This document shows positions 6,087 to 12,354 of a DNA stretch of 21,348 nt, in pieces. The stretch comes from Bacteroidales bacterium. GTDB taxonomy: Bacteria > Bacteroidota > Bacteroidia > Bacteroidales > Bacteroidaceae. Location: positions 1 through 21,348 of the forward strand of contig SFCP01000083.1 in assembly GCA_004558535.1 (NCBI GenBank), read 5' to 3'. A model generated the notes under the pieces. It did no database searches and was not told the DNA's origin. It saw nothing but the letters and a program-made list of their open reading frames with translations. Each line of letters begins with the position of its first letter. Position 1 is the stretch's first letter. Position numbers and translations under genes: made by a program.

Positions 6087-6752
6087 TTGGTTATCCTCAA
6101 ATATGCTATCAATTATTGGCTTCCATTTTTGGGGTTTCTTGGCAGAACAAATTTGTGTTAAGGCACTTTGAAGCCTATTTACCTCAAACAATTTGTCTAA
6201 TGCTGTTCCGGGAAATGGCTCTATGTTTTTGGGGCAAAATACCCTACCGCAAAAATAGGCTAACTCTACTTTAGATTTATTCCATTTTAGCCCCGTTCCC
6301 GTTGCTTTAATCCACTCTTTTTGCATTGCCTTTTTGAAATACACTTTAGCCCTTTCCCGGCGTTCATCCCGGCAAAATTCCAATGCCTCATCAATCCCCA
6401 TTGGCTTTGTGTCGGGCTTCACGGGTTCTTGTTGAGGCTCATTTGTATGGGTTGCAATCTCATACAACATTCTATGGCAACGTGCAACGCTTGCCTGTGT
6501 TTTGCTTTGAAGTTTCTTACATTTAATGATTTGTGGGAAAACGTGGCGTGGCACGCTTGCAACCTCACGGGCAAAAGCCTCATCTTTTGTGGCATCATAG
6601 TAAGCCCGTACAATGTACGCCAATTCTTCCAATCGGTTCAAATCTCGCTTTAATACGCTGCCACATGGTATTTCATTTGCAACACACAAACCTGCATCAT
6701 GTACAATTTGCCTTATTTGTGCAATGGCTTGGTATGCTTTATAATCTTCCAT
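6075..6752 (-). CDS. Unknown protein (225 aa) in the integrase operon
   Basis: No function recognised. The protein looks mostly helical with two parts. Residues 1-110 are basic with scattered Cys. Residues 115-225 contain MGIDEALEFCRDERRERAKVYFKKAM and GLKWNKSKVELAYFCGRVFC, ending in KPIIDSIFED. The second part resembles, from memory, the C-terminal region of small Bacteroidetes element proteins with a K..LAY..GRI pattern, but I cannot name a family. It starts 13 bases below the integrase stop, so the two are cotranscribed, and a terminator closes the unit. It has no signal peptide or transmembrane segment. A role in recombination directionality or control of the integrase is possible from position only. 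Confidence 0.65.
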   Translation of the reverse strand: MEDYKAYQAIAQIRQIVHDAGLCVANEIPCGSVLKRDLNRLEELAYIVRAYYDATKDEAFAREVASVPRHVFPQIIKCKKLQSKTQASVARCHRMLYEIATHTNEPQQEPVKPDTKPMGIDEALEFCRDERRERAKVYFKKAMQKEWIKATGTGLKWNKSKVELAYFCGRVFCPKNIEPFPGTALDKLFEVNRLQSALTQICSAKKPQKWKPIIDSIFEDNQSTY

Positions 6753-6765
6753 AATATTTTTATTT

Positions 6766-7986
6766 CTACAATATTAGTTCTGGTAGGCTGTTTATGGCAT
6801 CTTCTTTCAGTTTGTCGATTGCCCGGGTGTATTTCTCCGTGTGCTTTAGCCCGGAATGCCCTAAAAGGCTTGCTACTGTCTTAATGTTTGCACCATTATT
6901 CAATATATTAACGGCAAAGGAATGCCGCGCACAATGCCATGTTATATGTTTGCCAATGCCCGCCCGTTTTACCCATCTTCTCAAAGCCTTTAAGCACATT
7001 GTGTGGCTTGGCAAAGGGAATATCGGTGTATCTTTCCCCTCGCCCTCTTTGGGTTGTCCTATTAGGCTCAAAATGCCATCATTCAAGGGTATAATAACGC
7101 CGCTGCTTGCTGAATGCCCCTTTGTTTTGTTCTGCTCAAATTTTAGCAACTTGTTTGAATAATCCACATTGGCAAAAGTTAAATCTTTCACATCACAAAA
7201 CCTTAACCCACAATAAAGGCTCATAATAAATGCCCGTCTAATATTGGGGTTTTCATTATCGTAATGGGTTGCTATAAGGTTTTTAATTTCCTCTTGCGAT
7301 AAAACCTCTTTTCTCAATATGTTTTCATCAATTTTAATAACAACACCCTTGCAAGGGTCTTTTGCCATCACATCATGCTCAATGGCATAATGAATAACTT
7401 TCTTAAAGCGTTGGTAGATGCTCTTCGCCCCCTCGCCAACGCTTCTGCTTTGCAAATATTCAGTAAATGCCACCATCATATCTTTGTCCATCTGTTCCGG
7501 CTTTATGCCCTTTAGATATTTTGTGTATTCCGGTGTATCTTTCAAGAAATCTTTGAAGCGATTTAGGGCAATAATCATCATTCTAATATCTTTCTTTGTG
7601 TACCCGTCAATGTAGGCTTGGAAATATTCAATGAAATCTATTTGCCTATCTTTCTTTAGCCTATACCCCTCACCCTTTTCCAATAGTTCTTGTTGGCGTT
7701 CATATCTTATTTTTTTTGCAAGTTCCAACGTTTCTTTGTTCTGCTGCCTCTCTAATGGTGTTCTTGGTGCTGTCCACAAATATAGGCTTAATGGCTCTTT
7801 TCGCCGCTCCACCTTTGTTACATTCTTATCTTTTGCCTCATTGTAAACAAGGCTATAACCCAAATAATATTCCAAATATAGGCTTTCTCTGCCATCGGTT
7901 AGCATCCGGGCATATAATTTGGGGTTTTCTGTTTTGTCGGCACTTATTAAATAAGTTCCGTCACACCTAACTTCTTTCTTTGCCAT
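6766..7986 (-). CDS. Tyrosine recombinase integrase
   Basis: This integrase joins the element's attachment site to the tRNA-Leu 3' end. The 406 residues have an N-terminal arm-binding part (1-110), a SAM-like core-binding domain (about 117-215) and a catalytic domain (about 225-400). All catalytic residues are visible: R262 in CGLRFCDV, a Lys in QNKTKG (287-289), H351 and R354 in TWHCARHSFAV, H377 in LLGHS and the nucleophile Y386 in HTEKY. I start it at ATG 7986 (MAKKEVRCDG). The longer frame from 8082 reads through the promoter. Its -7 box TACCTTTG (8030-8023) and the arm-type sites at 8049-8071 overlap the promoter region, suggesting autoregulation. Confidence 0.95.
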   Translation of the reverse strand: MAKKEVRCDGTYLISADKTENPKLYARMLTDGRESLYLEYYLGYSLVYNEAKDKNVTKVERRKEPLSLYLWTAPRTPLERQQNKETLELAKKIRYERQQELLEKGEGYRLKKDRQIDFIEYFQAYIDGYTKKDIRMMIIALNRFKDFLKDTPEYTKYLKGIKPEQMDKDMMVAFTEYLQSRSVGEGAKSIYQRFKKVIHYAIEHDVMAKDPCKGVVIKIDENILRKEVLSQEEIKNLIATHYDNENPNIRRAFIMSLYCGLRFCDVKDLTFANVDYSNKLLKFEQNKTKGHSASSGVIIPLNDGILSLIGQPKEGEGKDTPIFPLPSHTMCLKALRRWVKRAGIGKHITWHCARHSFAVNILNNGANIKTVASLLGHSGLKHTEKYTRAIDKLKEDAINSLPELIL

Positions 7987-8022
7987 TGTTCTTTTGTTTT
8001 TGTTCTTTGTTTCCTTTGTTTG

Positions 8023-8030
8023 CAAAGGTA
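8023..8030 (-). promoter_or_regulatory. Integrase promoter -7 box
   Basis: TACCTTTG followed by C lies 37 bases above the integrase start. The nearest TTTG upstream, 23 bases away, is inside the arm-type repeat, so integrase or excisionase binding would cover the promoter. Confidence 0.6.
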
Positions 8031-8048
8031 GTGCTTTTATTTTGTATT

Positions 8049-8071
8049 CCGAGCAAATTCCGAGCAAAAAG
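8049..8071 (+). promoter_or_regulatory. Integrase arm-type site pair, right
   Basis: The same 23-mer as at 2539-2561 with one substitution, carrying two CGAGCAAA repeats 11 bp apart. It lies about 113 bp inside the right core and overlaps the integrase promoter. Confidence 0.65.
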
Positions 8072-8109
8072 TGCAAAAACATAGTCTAATTTTTGAAACA
8101 ATGTGCAAA

Positions 8110-8182
8110 TACCTATTTTTGCTCCGCTTGATTTATAGGTACTTATCTTCTTTTGGGTACACAATATTATCACGGTTGTGTA
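8110..8182. repeat. Inverted repeats between integrase promoter and attR
   Basis: TACCTAT (8110-8116) faces ATAGGTA (8135-8141), and TACACAA (8158-8164) faces TTGTGTA (8176-8182). The second pair ends two bases before the attR core. They may be further recombination protein sites. Confidence 0.45.
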
Positions 8183-8183
8183 T

Positions 8184-8196
8184 CGGCTCTGGGTAC
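8184..8196 (+). other. Attachment core, right (attR)
   Basis: Exact copy of the 13-base tRNA-Leu 3' segment at 2478-2490. Chromosomal sequence with the former tRNA terminator follows immediately. Confidence 0.88.
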
Positions 8197-8201
8197 GCAG
8201 T

Positions 8202-8233
8202 AAAGAGGAGTACGCAACTCCTCTTTATTTTTT
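8202..8233 (+). terminator. Displaced native terminator of tRNA-Leu
   Basis: AAAGAGGAGT (8202-8211) pairs perfectly with ACTCCTCTTT (8217-8226) and is followed by a run of T residues. It stands six bases after the attR core. Without the element it would directly follow tRNA-Leu. Confidence 0.85.
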
Positions 8234-8241
8234 TCCGCAGC

Positions 8242-8340
8242 CCCAAGGCGCGCCGCCGGCTTCCGCACAGGCTGTACCCGCGGCCCAAGGCAGGCCACCG
8301 GCTTCCGCACAGGCTGCACCCACGGCCCAAGGCGCGCCCC
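8242..8340. repeat. 42-bp tandem repeat, two and a partial unit
   Basis: CCCAAGGC recurs at 8242, 8284 and 8326, an exact 42-bp period, with GGCTTCCGCACAGGCTG inside each full unit. It is non-coding and lies between the displaced tRNA terminator and the acetyltransferase promoter. Confidence 0.8.
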
Positions 8341-8411
8341 ACAAAGGGGATTTCTGTCTGTCCGAGGGCGAAGTCTGCGCCTTCTGACGGCCGCGACTTC
8401 ATTTTTTTTAG

Positions 8412-8419
8412 TAACTTTG
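8412..8419 (+). promoter_or_regulatory. Acetyltransferase promoter -7 box
   Basis: TAACTTTG followed by C matches TAnnTTTGY and lies 21 bases before ATG 8441, implying a very short leader. No good -33 box is seen. It overlaps the TTG at 8417, which argues against that longer start. Confidence 0.55.
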
Positions 8420-8440
8420 CCGCGCACAATTTGCGCACCT

Positions 8441-9574
8441 ATGTCCGTAGAAATCAAGAAAGTCAGCACACCACGCGAGCTGAAAAAATTCATACGCTTC
8501 AACTACGAATTTTATAAAGGCAATCCCTACTCCGTACCTGACCTGTACGACGACATGCTCAATACCTTCTCGCCCGCCAAGAACGCCGCGTTCGATTTCT
8601 GCGAGGCCGACTACTTCCTGGCCCTGCGCGAAGGGAAAATCGTGGGCCGAGTGGCCGCCATCATCAACCACCGGGCCAACGAGACATGGGGACGGAAATG
8701 CGTCCGCTTCGGATGGATCGACTTCATCGACGACCTGGAAGTGAGCAGCGCCCTGATCGACACCGTCAAGGACTGGGGACGCCAACGCGGCATGGAGGAA
8801 ATCGAAGGCCCGCTGGGATTTACCGACATGGATGCCGAGGGTATGCTCGTCGAAGGCTTCGACCAACTCTCCACCATGGCCACCATCTACAACTACCCCT
8901 ACTATCCACAACACATGGAACGCCTGGGGATGGAAAAATCGGCCGACTGGGTGGAAATGAAAATCTATATCCCCGAAGAAATCCCCGAGAAGCACCAACG
9001 TATCTCGGACATCATACAGCGCAAGTACAACCTGCACATCCGCAAACTCACCAGTAAAAAGGAGGTTCGCGAAAGTGGTATCGGCCACGAAATCTTCCGT
9101 CTCATCAACGAAGCCTACGCGCCCCTCTTCGGGTTCTCGAAAATGACGGAAAAGCAAATCGACCAGTATGTAAATATGTATGTGCCGGTGCTCGACCTAA
9201 GGATGGTGACGATTATCGAGAATGCAGACCACGAAATCGTGGGCGTAGGCATCTCGATGGCCTCGCTGTCGCGCGCCCTGCAAAAGGCAAAGGGAAAACT
9301 GTGGCCCTTCGGATGGTTCCACCTGCTCAAGGCGCTCAAATGGAAACGACCCAAAGTGCTCGACCTGCTCCTCGTGGGCATCCGACCCGACTACCAGGGC
9401 AAAGGAGTCAACGCCCTGCTCTTCACAGACCTTATCCCCATCTACCAGGAAATGGGTTTCGAATACGCAGAAAGCAATCCGGAGCTCGAAGCCAACGACA
9501 AGGTGCAAAACCAGTGGCAGTACTTCAAGACCGAACAGCACAAGCGACGCCGCGCCTACAAGGCTAAAATCTGA
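8441..9574 (+). CDS. GNAT-like N-acetyltransferase (Bacteroidetes long form)
   Basis: A 377-residue cytoplasmic protein. The C-terminal part has the acetyl-CoA loop of GNAT enzymes, DLLLVGIRPDYQGKGVNALLFTDLI (pattern V.P..QGKG, about residues 308-332), then GFEYAESNPELEANDKVQNQW, a motif typical of this long family. The N-terminal half (VSTPRELKKFIRFNYEFYKGNPYSVPDLYDDM, and FIDD near residue 95) looks like a second, degenerate GNAT-type fold. The substrate is unknown. I chose ATG 8441 because the upstream TTG at 8417 lies inside the promoter -7 box. The topoisomerase gene follows after 67 bases on the same strand, so cotranscription is possible. Family is fairly sure, reaction is not. Confidence 0.8.
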   Translation: MSVEIKKVSTPRELKKFIRFNYEFYKGNPYSVPDLYDDMLNTFSPAKNAAFDFCEADYFLALREGKIVGRVAAIINHRANETWGRKCVRFGWIDFIDDLEVSSALIDTVKDWGRQRGMEEIEGPLGFTDMDAEGMLVEGFDQLSTMATIYNYPYYPQHMERLGMEKSADWVEMKIYIPEEIPEKHQRISDIIQRKYNLHIRKLTSKKEVRESGIGHEIFRLINEAYAPLFGFSKMTEKQIDQYVNMYVPVLDLRMVTIIENADHEIVGVGISMASLSRALQKAKGKLWPFGWFHLLKALKWKRPKVLDLLLVGIRPDYQGKGVNALLFTDLIPIYQEMGFEYAESNPELEANDKVQNQWQYFKTEQHKRRRAYKAKI

Positions 9575-9641
9575 CAACGGCGGCCTGCGCGGCACCATCC
9601 AGCCACCGCTTCCCACTATCAAGACTCTAATCCCATAAAAT

Positions 9642-11711
9642 ATGGCTCTGCTACCCGAAAATCCCGACATGCTGCCCGCCAACGGCGGCACAGCCTCGTA
9701 CACCGAAGACAACATCCGCACTTTGGAGGGCGTGGAGCACATCCGCCGGCGACCCGGTATGTACATCGGACGACTTGGCGACGGCTCGCACGCCGAGGAT
9801 GGCATCTACGTACTACTCAAGGAGACCATAGATAATAGTATCGACGAATTTAACGAGGGCTTCGGCAAACGCATCGAGGTGAACATCACCGACGACAGCT
9901 CGGCAGAAGTGCGCGACTACGGCCGCGGCATCCCCCTCGGCAAACTGGTCGACGCTGTCTCGAAGCTGAACACCGGCGGAAAGTACGACACGGCCGTCTT
10001 CACCGCCTCCGTCGGCATGAACGGCGTAGGTCTGAAAGCCGTCAACGCACTCAGCCGCCGCTTCATAGCACGAAGCTTCCGCGATGGTCGTATGCACGAA
10101 GCCATCTTCGACTGCGGAAAACTCGTCGAAGACCGCGAAACTGATACTACCGAGGAGAACGGCACCTATATCTACTTCGCACCCGATCCCGAACTCTTTG
10201 CGGACTTCCGGTTCCACGCCGAGTTTGTCACCAACATGCTCCGCAATTACACCTACCTCAACACCGGGCTCGCCATCTTCCACAACGGACGCCGCATAGT
10301 CAGCCGCAACGGACTCGAAGACCTGCTCAATGACAACATGACGGCACCCGGCCTCTACCCCATCGTACATCTGCATGGCGAAGGTATAGATATCGCCTTC
10401 ACACATACCTCGCAGTACGGCGAAGAGTACTACTCATTTGTCAACGGACAGCACACGACACAGGGCGGAACGCACCAAAGCGCATTCAAGGAGCACATAG
10501 CCCGCACTATCAAGGAGTACTATGGCAAGAACTTCGACGTGCAGGACGTCCGCAACGGACTTGTGGCCGCCATCTCAATACGTGTCATCGAGCCGCTCTT
10601 TGAGAGTCAGACGAAAATCAAACTTGGCTCCCTCACCATGGCTCCCGACAAAGACCTACACGGCAATCCGTTCCCACTGTCGGGCGTCAGCGTCAACAAA
10701 TTCGTGGGAGACTTCATCAAGGAAAACGTAGATAATTACCTCCATCGCAACCTTGACGTCGCCGATATCCTGCAACAGAAAATCCAGGAAAACGAAAAGG
10801 AACGCAAAGCCATAGCCGGTGTCACGAAACTGGCCCGCGAGCGCGCCAAAAAAGCCAACCTGCACAACCGAAAGCTCTGCGACTGCCGCGTACACCTCAA
10901 CGACGCGCCGCCAAAGGCCAAACGCGGCGAAGAGGAAACGCCCGACCCGCGATTTGAGTCGGCGATATTCATCACCGAGGGCGACTCCGCCAGCGGCTCC
11001 ATCACGAAAAGTCGCGACGTCAACACGCAAGCCGTTTTTTCCCTGCGAGGAAAACCGCTCAACTGCTTCGGACTGACGAAGAAAGTGGTCTACGAAAACG
11101 AGGAATTCAACCTTCTGCAAGCCGCACTCAACATTGAGGACGGCCTGGACGGACTTCGTTACAACAAAGTCATCGTGGCGACCGACGCCGACGTGGATGG
11201 CATGCACATCCGCCTGCTCATGATCACCTTCTTCCTGCAATTTTTCCCCGAACTCATCAAGAAGGGCCACGTCTACATACTTCAGACGCCCCTCTTCCGC
11301 GTCAGGAACAAAAAGAAACGCGACAGGAAGAACCGGCAGCCCGGCAGTGACGCCGGCGAAGCCGCGGGCAGCGCCGCCGGCGAGGCTATTCTGAAAAAGG
11401 CACGCACCTCGGACCGCTCGGAGTTTGAAACGATTTACTGCTACAGCGAGGAGGAGCGACTGAATGCCATCGAGAAACTTTCGCCGGCTCCCGAAATCAC
11501 CCGCTTCAAGGGTCTGGGCGAAATTTCTCCCGACGAGTTCCGCCACTTCATCGGCCCGGACATCCGCCTGGAGCAGGTGACGCTGCACAAGAGCGACCAA
11601 GTCAAAGAGCTCTTGGAATATTATATGGGCAAGAACACGATGGAGCGCCAGAACTTCATCATAGACAACCTCGTCATCGAGGAAGATCCCGCCGAAGACG
11701 ACGCCGAGTAG
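9642..11711 (+). CDS. parE: DNA topoisomerase IV subunit B
   Basis: ATPase subunit of topoisomerase IV, which separates linked daughter chromosomes. The 689 residues show the GHKL ATPase (TLEGVEHIRRRPGMYIGRLGD, then KETIDNSIDEF with E61 and N65), the transducer domain, and a TOPRIM domain with EGDSASGS (E446) and the metal-binding DADVD (D515, D517, D519). RFKGLGE follows near the C-terminus. A basic then Ala-Gly-rich stretch (about residues 556-590, KKKRDRKNRQPG... with a repeated AGEA) interrupts the usual join before ETIYCYSEEE and looks like a lineage insertion. GyrB is the alternative. The neighbours coaD and the S41 protease match the parE locus I recall in Bacteroides. The partner parC is not in this window. 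Confidence 0.92.
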   Translation: MALLPENPDMLPANGGTASYTEDNIRTLEGVEHIRRRPGMYIGRLGDGSHAEDGIYVLLKETIDNSIDEFNEGFGKRIEVNITDDSSAEVRDYGRGIPLGKLVDAVSKLNTGGKYDTAVFTASVGMNGVGLKAVNALSRRFIARSFRDGRMHEAIFDCGKLVEDRETDTTEENGTYIYFAPDPELFADFRFHAEFVTNMLRNYTYLNTGLAIFHNGRRIVSRNGLEDLLNDNMTAPGLYPIVHLHGEGIDIAFTHTSQYGEEYYSFVNGQHTTQGGTHQSAFKEHIARTIKEYYGKNFDVQDVRNGLVAAISIRVIEPLFESQTKIKLGSLTMAPDKDLHGNPFPLSGVSVNKFVGDFIKENVDNYLHRNLDVADILQQKIQENEKERKAIAGVTKLARERAKKANLHNRKLCDCRVHLNDAPPKAKRGEEETPDPRFESAIFITEGDSASGSITKSRDVNTQAVFSLRGKPLNCFGLTKKVVYENEEFNLLQAALNIEDGLDGLRYNKVIVATDADVDGMHIRLLMITFFLQFFPELIKKGHVYILQTPLFRVRNKKKRDRKNRQPGSDAGEAAGSAAGEAILKKARTSDRSEFETIYCYSEEERLNAIEKLSPAPEITRFKGLGEISPDEFRHFIGPDIRLEQVTLHKSDQVKELLEYYMGKNTMERQNFIIDNLVIEEDPAEDDAE

Positions 11712-11712
11712 C

Positions 11713-11783
11713 CCCACCGGCCGCGCAGATTCTCCCGCCGGCCGCGCAGATTCTCCCGCCGGCTGCGCAGATTGTCCCACCGG
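11713..11783. repeat. 21-bp tandem repeat, three units
   Basis: GCGCAGATT recurs at 11723, 11744 and 11765, an exact 21-bp period, in the spacer between parE and coaD. The unit resembles half of the 42-bp unit at 8242 (14 of 21 positions agree by eye). It starts two bases after the parE stop codon. Confidence 0.8.
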
Positions 11784-11817
11784 CCCTTTATCGCAAACCA
11801 TTCCTTACTCACATCCC

Positions 11818-12270
11818 TTGAAAACAGCCATCTTTCCCGGGTCTTTCGACCCTTTTACCATCGGCCACGCCAGCATTGTGGAGCGCGGCCTGCCCCTGTT
11901 CGACCAAATCGTCATTGGTGTGGGAATTAACGAGAGCAAGCGTTCGCTCTACAGCATCGGGGAGCGCGTGGAAGCCATTCGCGCACTCTATGCCGGCGAA
12001 CCGCGCATCCGCGTAGTGAGCTACGACGACCTGACCATCGATTTGGCGCGACGCGAGGGCGCACAGTTCATCCTGCGCGGCCTGCGCTCGGTCAAGGACT
12101 TCGAATACGAGCGCGACATCGCCAACATGAACGAGCGCCTGGCCGGCATCGAGACGGTTCTCCTCTTTACAGAACCACAGTACGCCAGCATATCTTCGAG
12201 CGTCGTGCGCGAGCTCATCGCCTTTGGCAAGGACGTCACCGACTTCCTGCCGCACCGCCCGCAACCATAA
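11818..12270 (+). CDS. coaD: Pantetheine-phosphate adenylyltransferase
   Basis: It transfers AMP from ATP to 4'-phosphopantetheine, the penultimate step of coenzyme A synthesis, in the cytoplasm. At 150 residues it has the usual family length. The N-terminal FPGSFDPFTIGHASIVERG carries the T/HxGH nucleotidyltransferase motif (TIGH). Further family segments are RGLRSVKDFEYERDIANMN (about 81-99) and the C-terminal YASISSSVVRELIAFG, the ISSS.VRE motif. The start is a TTG codon: the protein begins exactly at the family start and no ATG lies in frame nearby. It sits 106 bases after parE, across the 21-bp repeats, and 84 bases before the S41 protease gene. Confidence 0.95.
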   Translation: MKTAIFPGSFDPFTIGHASIVERGLPLFDQIVIGVGINESKRSLYSIGERVEAIRALYAGEPRIRVVSYDDLTIDLARREGAQFILRGLRSVKDFEYERDIANMNERLAGIETVLLFTEPQYASISSSVVRELIAFGKDVTDFLPHRPQP

Positions 12271-12273
12271 GCC

Positions 12274-12314
12274 GCGGCCTGCCGCCATGAGGTAGTTATC
12301 CACGCGCAGGCCGC
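12274..12314 (+). other. Inverted repeat between coaD and ctpA
   Basis: GCGGCCTG (12274-12281) faces CAGGCCGC (12307-12314) across 25 bases. No T-tract follows, so it is not a clear terminator. The CGCGCAGGCCGC arm recurs in other spacers of this window. Confidence 0.5.
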
Positions 12315-12354
12315 CCCCAGTTTCACATTTTCAAACCCTAATTTTTCCCGTTCC

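Larger units (their letters stand above)
2478..8196 (-). mobile_element. tRNA-Leu integrative element with gene II/X-type replication initiator
   Basis: The borders are the 13-bp direct repeats CGGCTCTGGGTAC at 2478-2490 (the tRNA 3' end) and 8184-8196. About 5.7 kb of AT-rich DNA lies between them in GC-rich surroundings, with every gene on the minus strand. Contents: tyrosine integrase, unknown 225-residue protein, excisionase-like HTH protein, unknown 177-residue protein, gene II/X-type replication initiator, and two small proteins. The intact tRNA terminator sits just outside the right border at 8202, showing the pre-insertion order. I see no relaxase, coupling protein, capsid, Zot-like ATPase or resistance gene. 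NBU1 of Bacteroides also uses a tRNA-Leu gene but carries mobilisation and primase genes, which I do not find here. Confidence 0.9.

Noticed and set aside
2478..8196. Integrated conjugative element or Microviridae-type prophage
   Set aside because: No relaxase, tra genes, major capsid or pilot protein is seen. Only an initiator, integrase, excisionase-like and small unknown proteins are present.
8408..9157. A 249-residue minus-strand protein opposite the acetyltransferase
   Set aside because: It is an antisense frame of a gene with clear GNAT motifs and has no recognisable content of its own.
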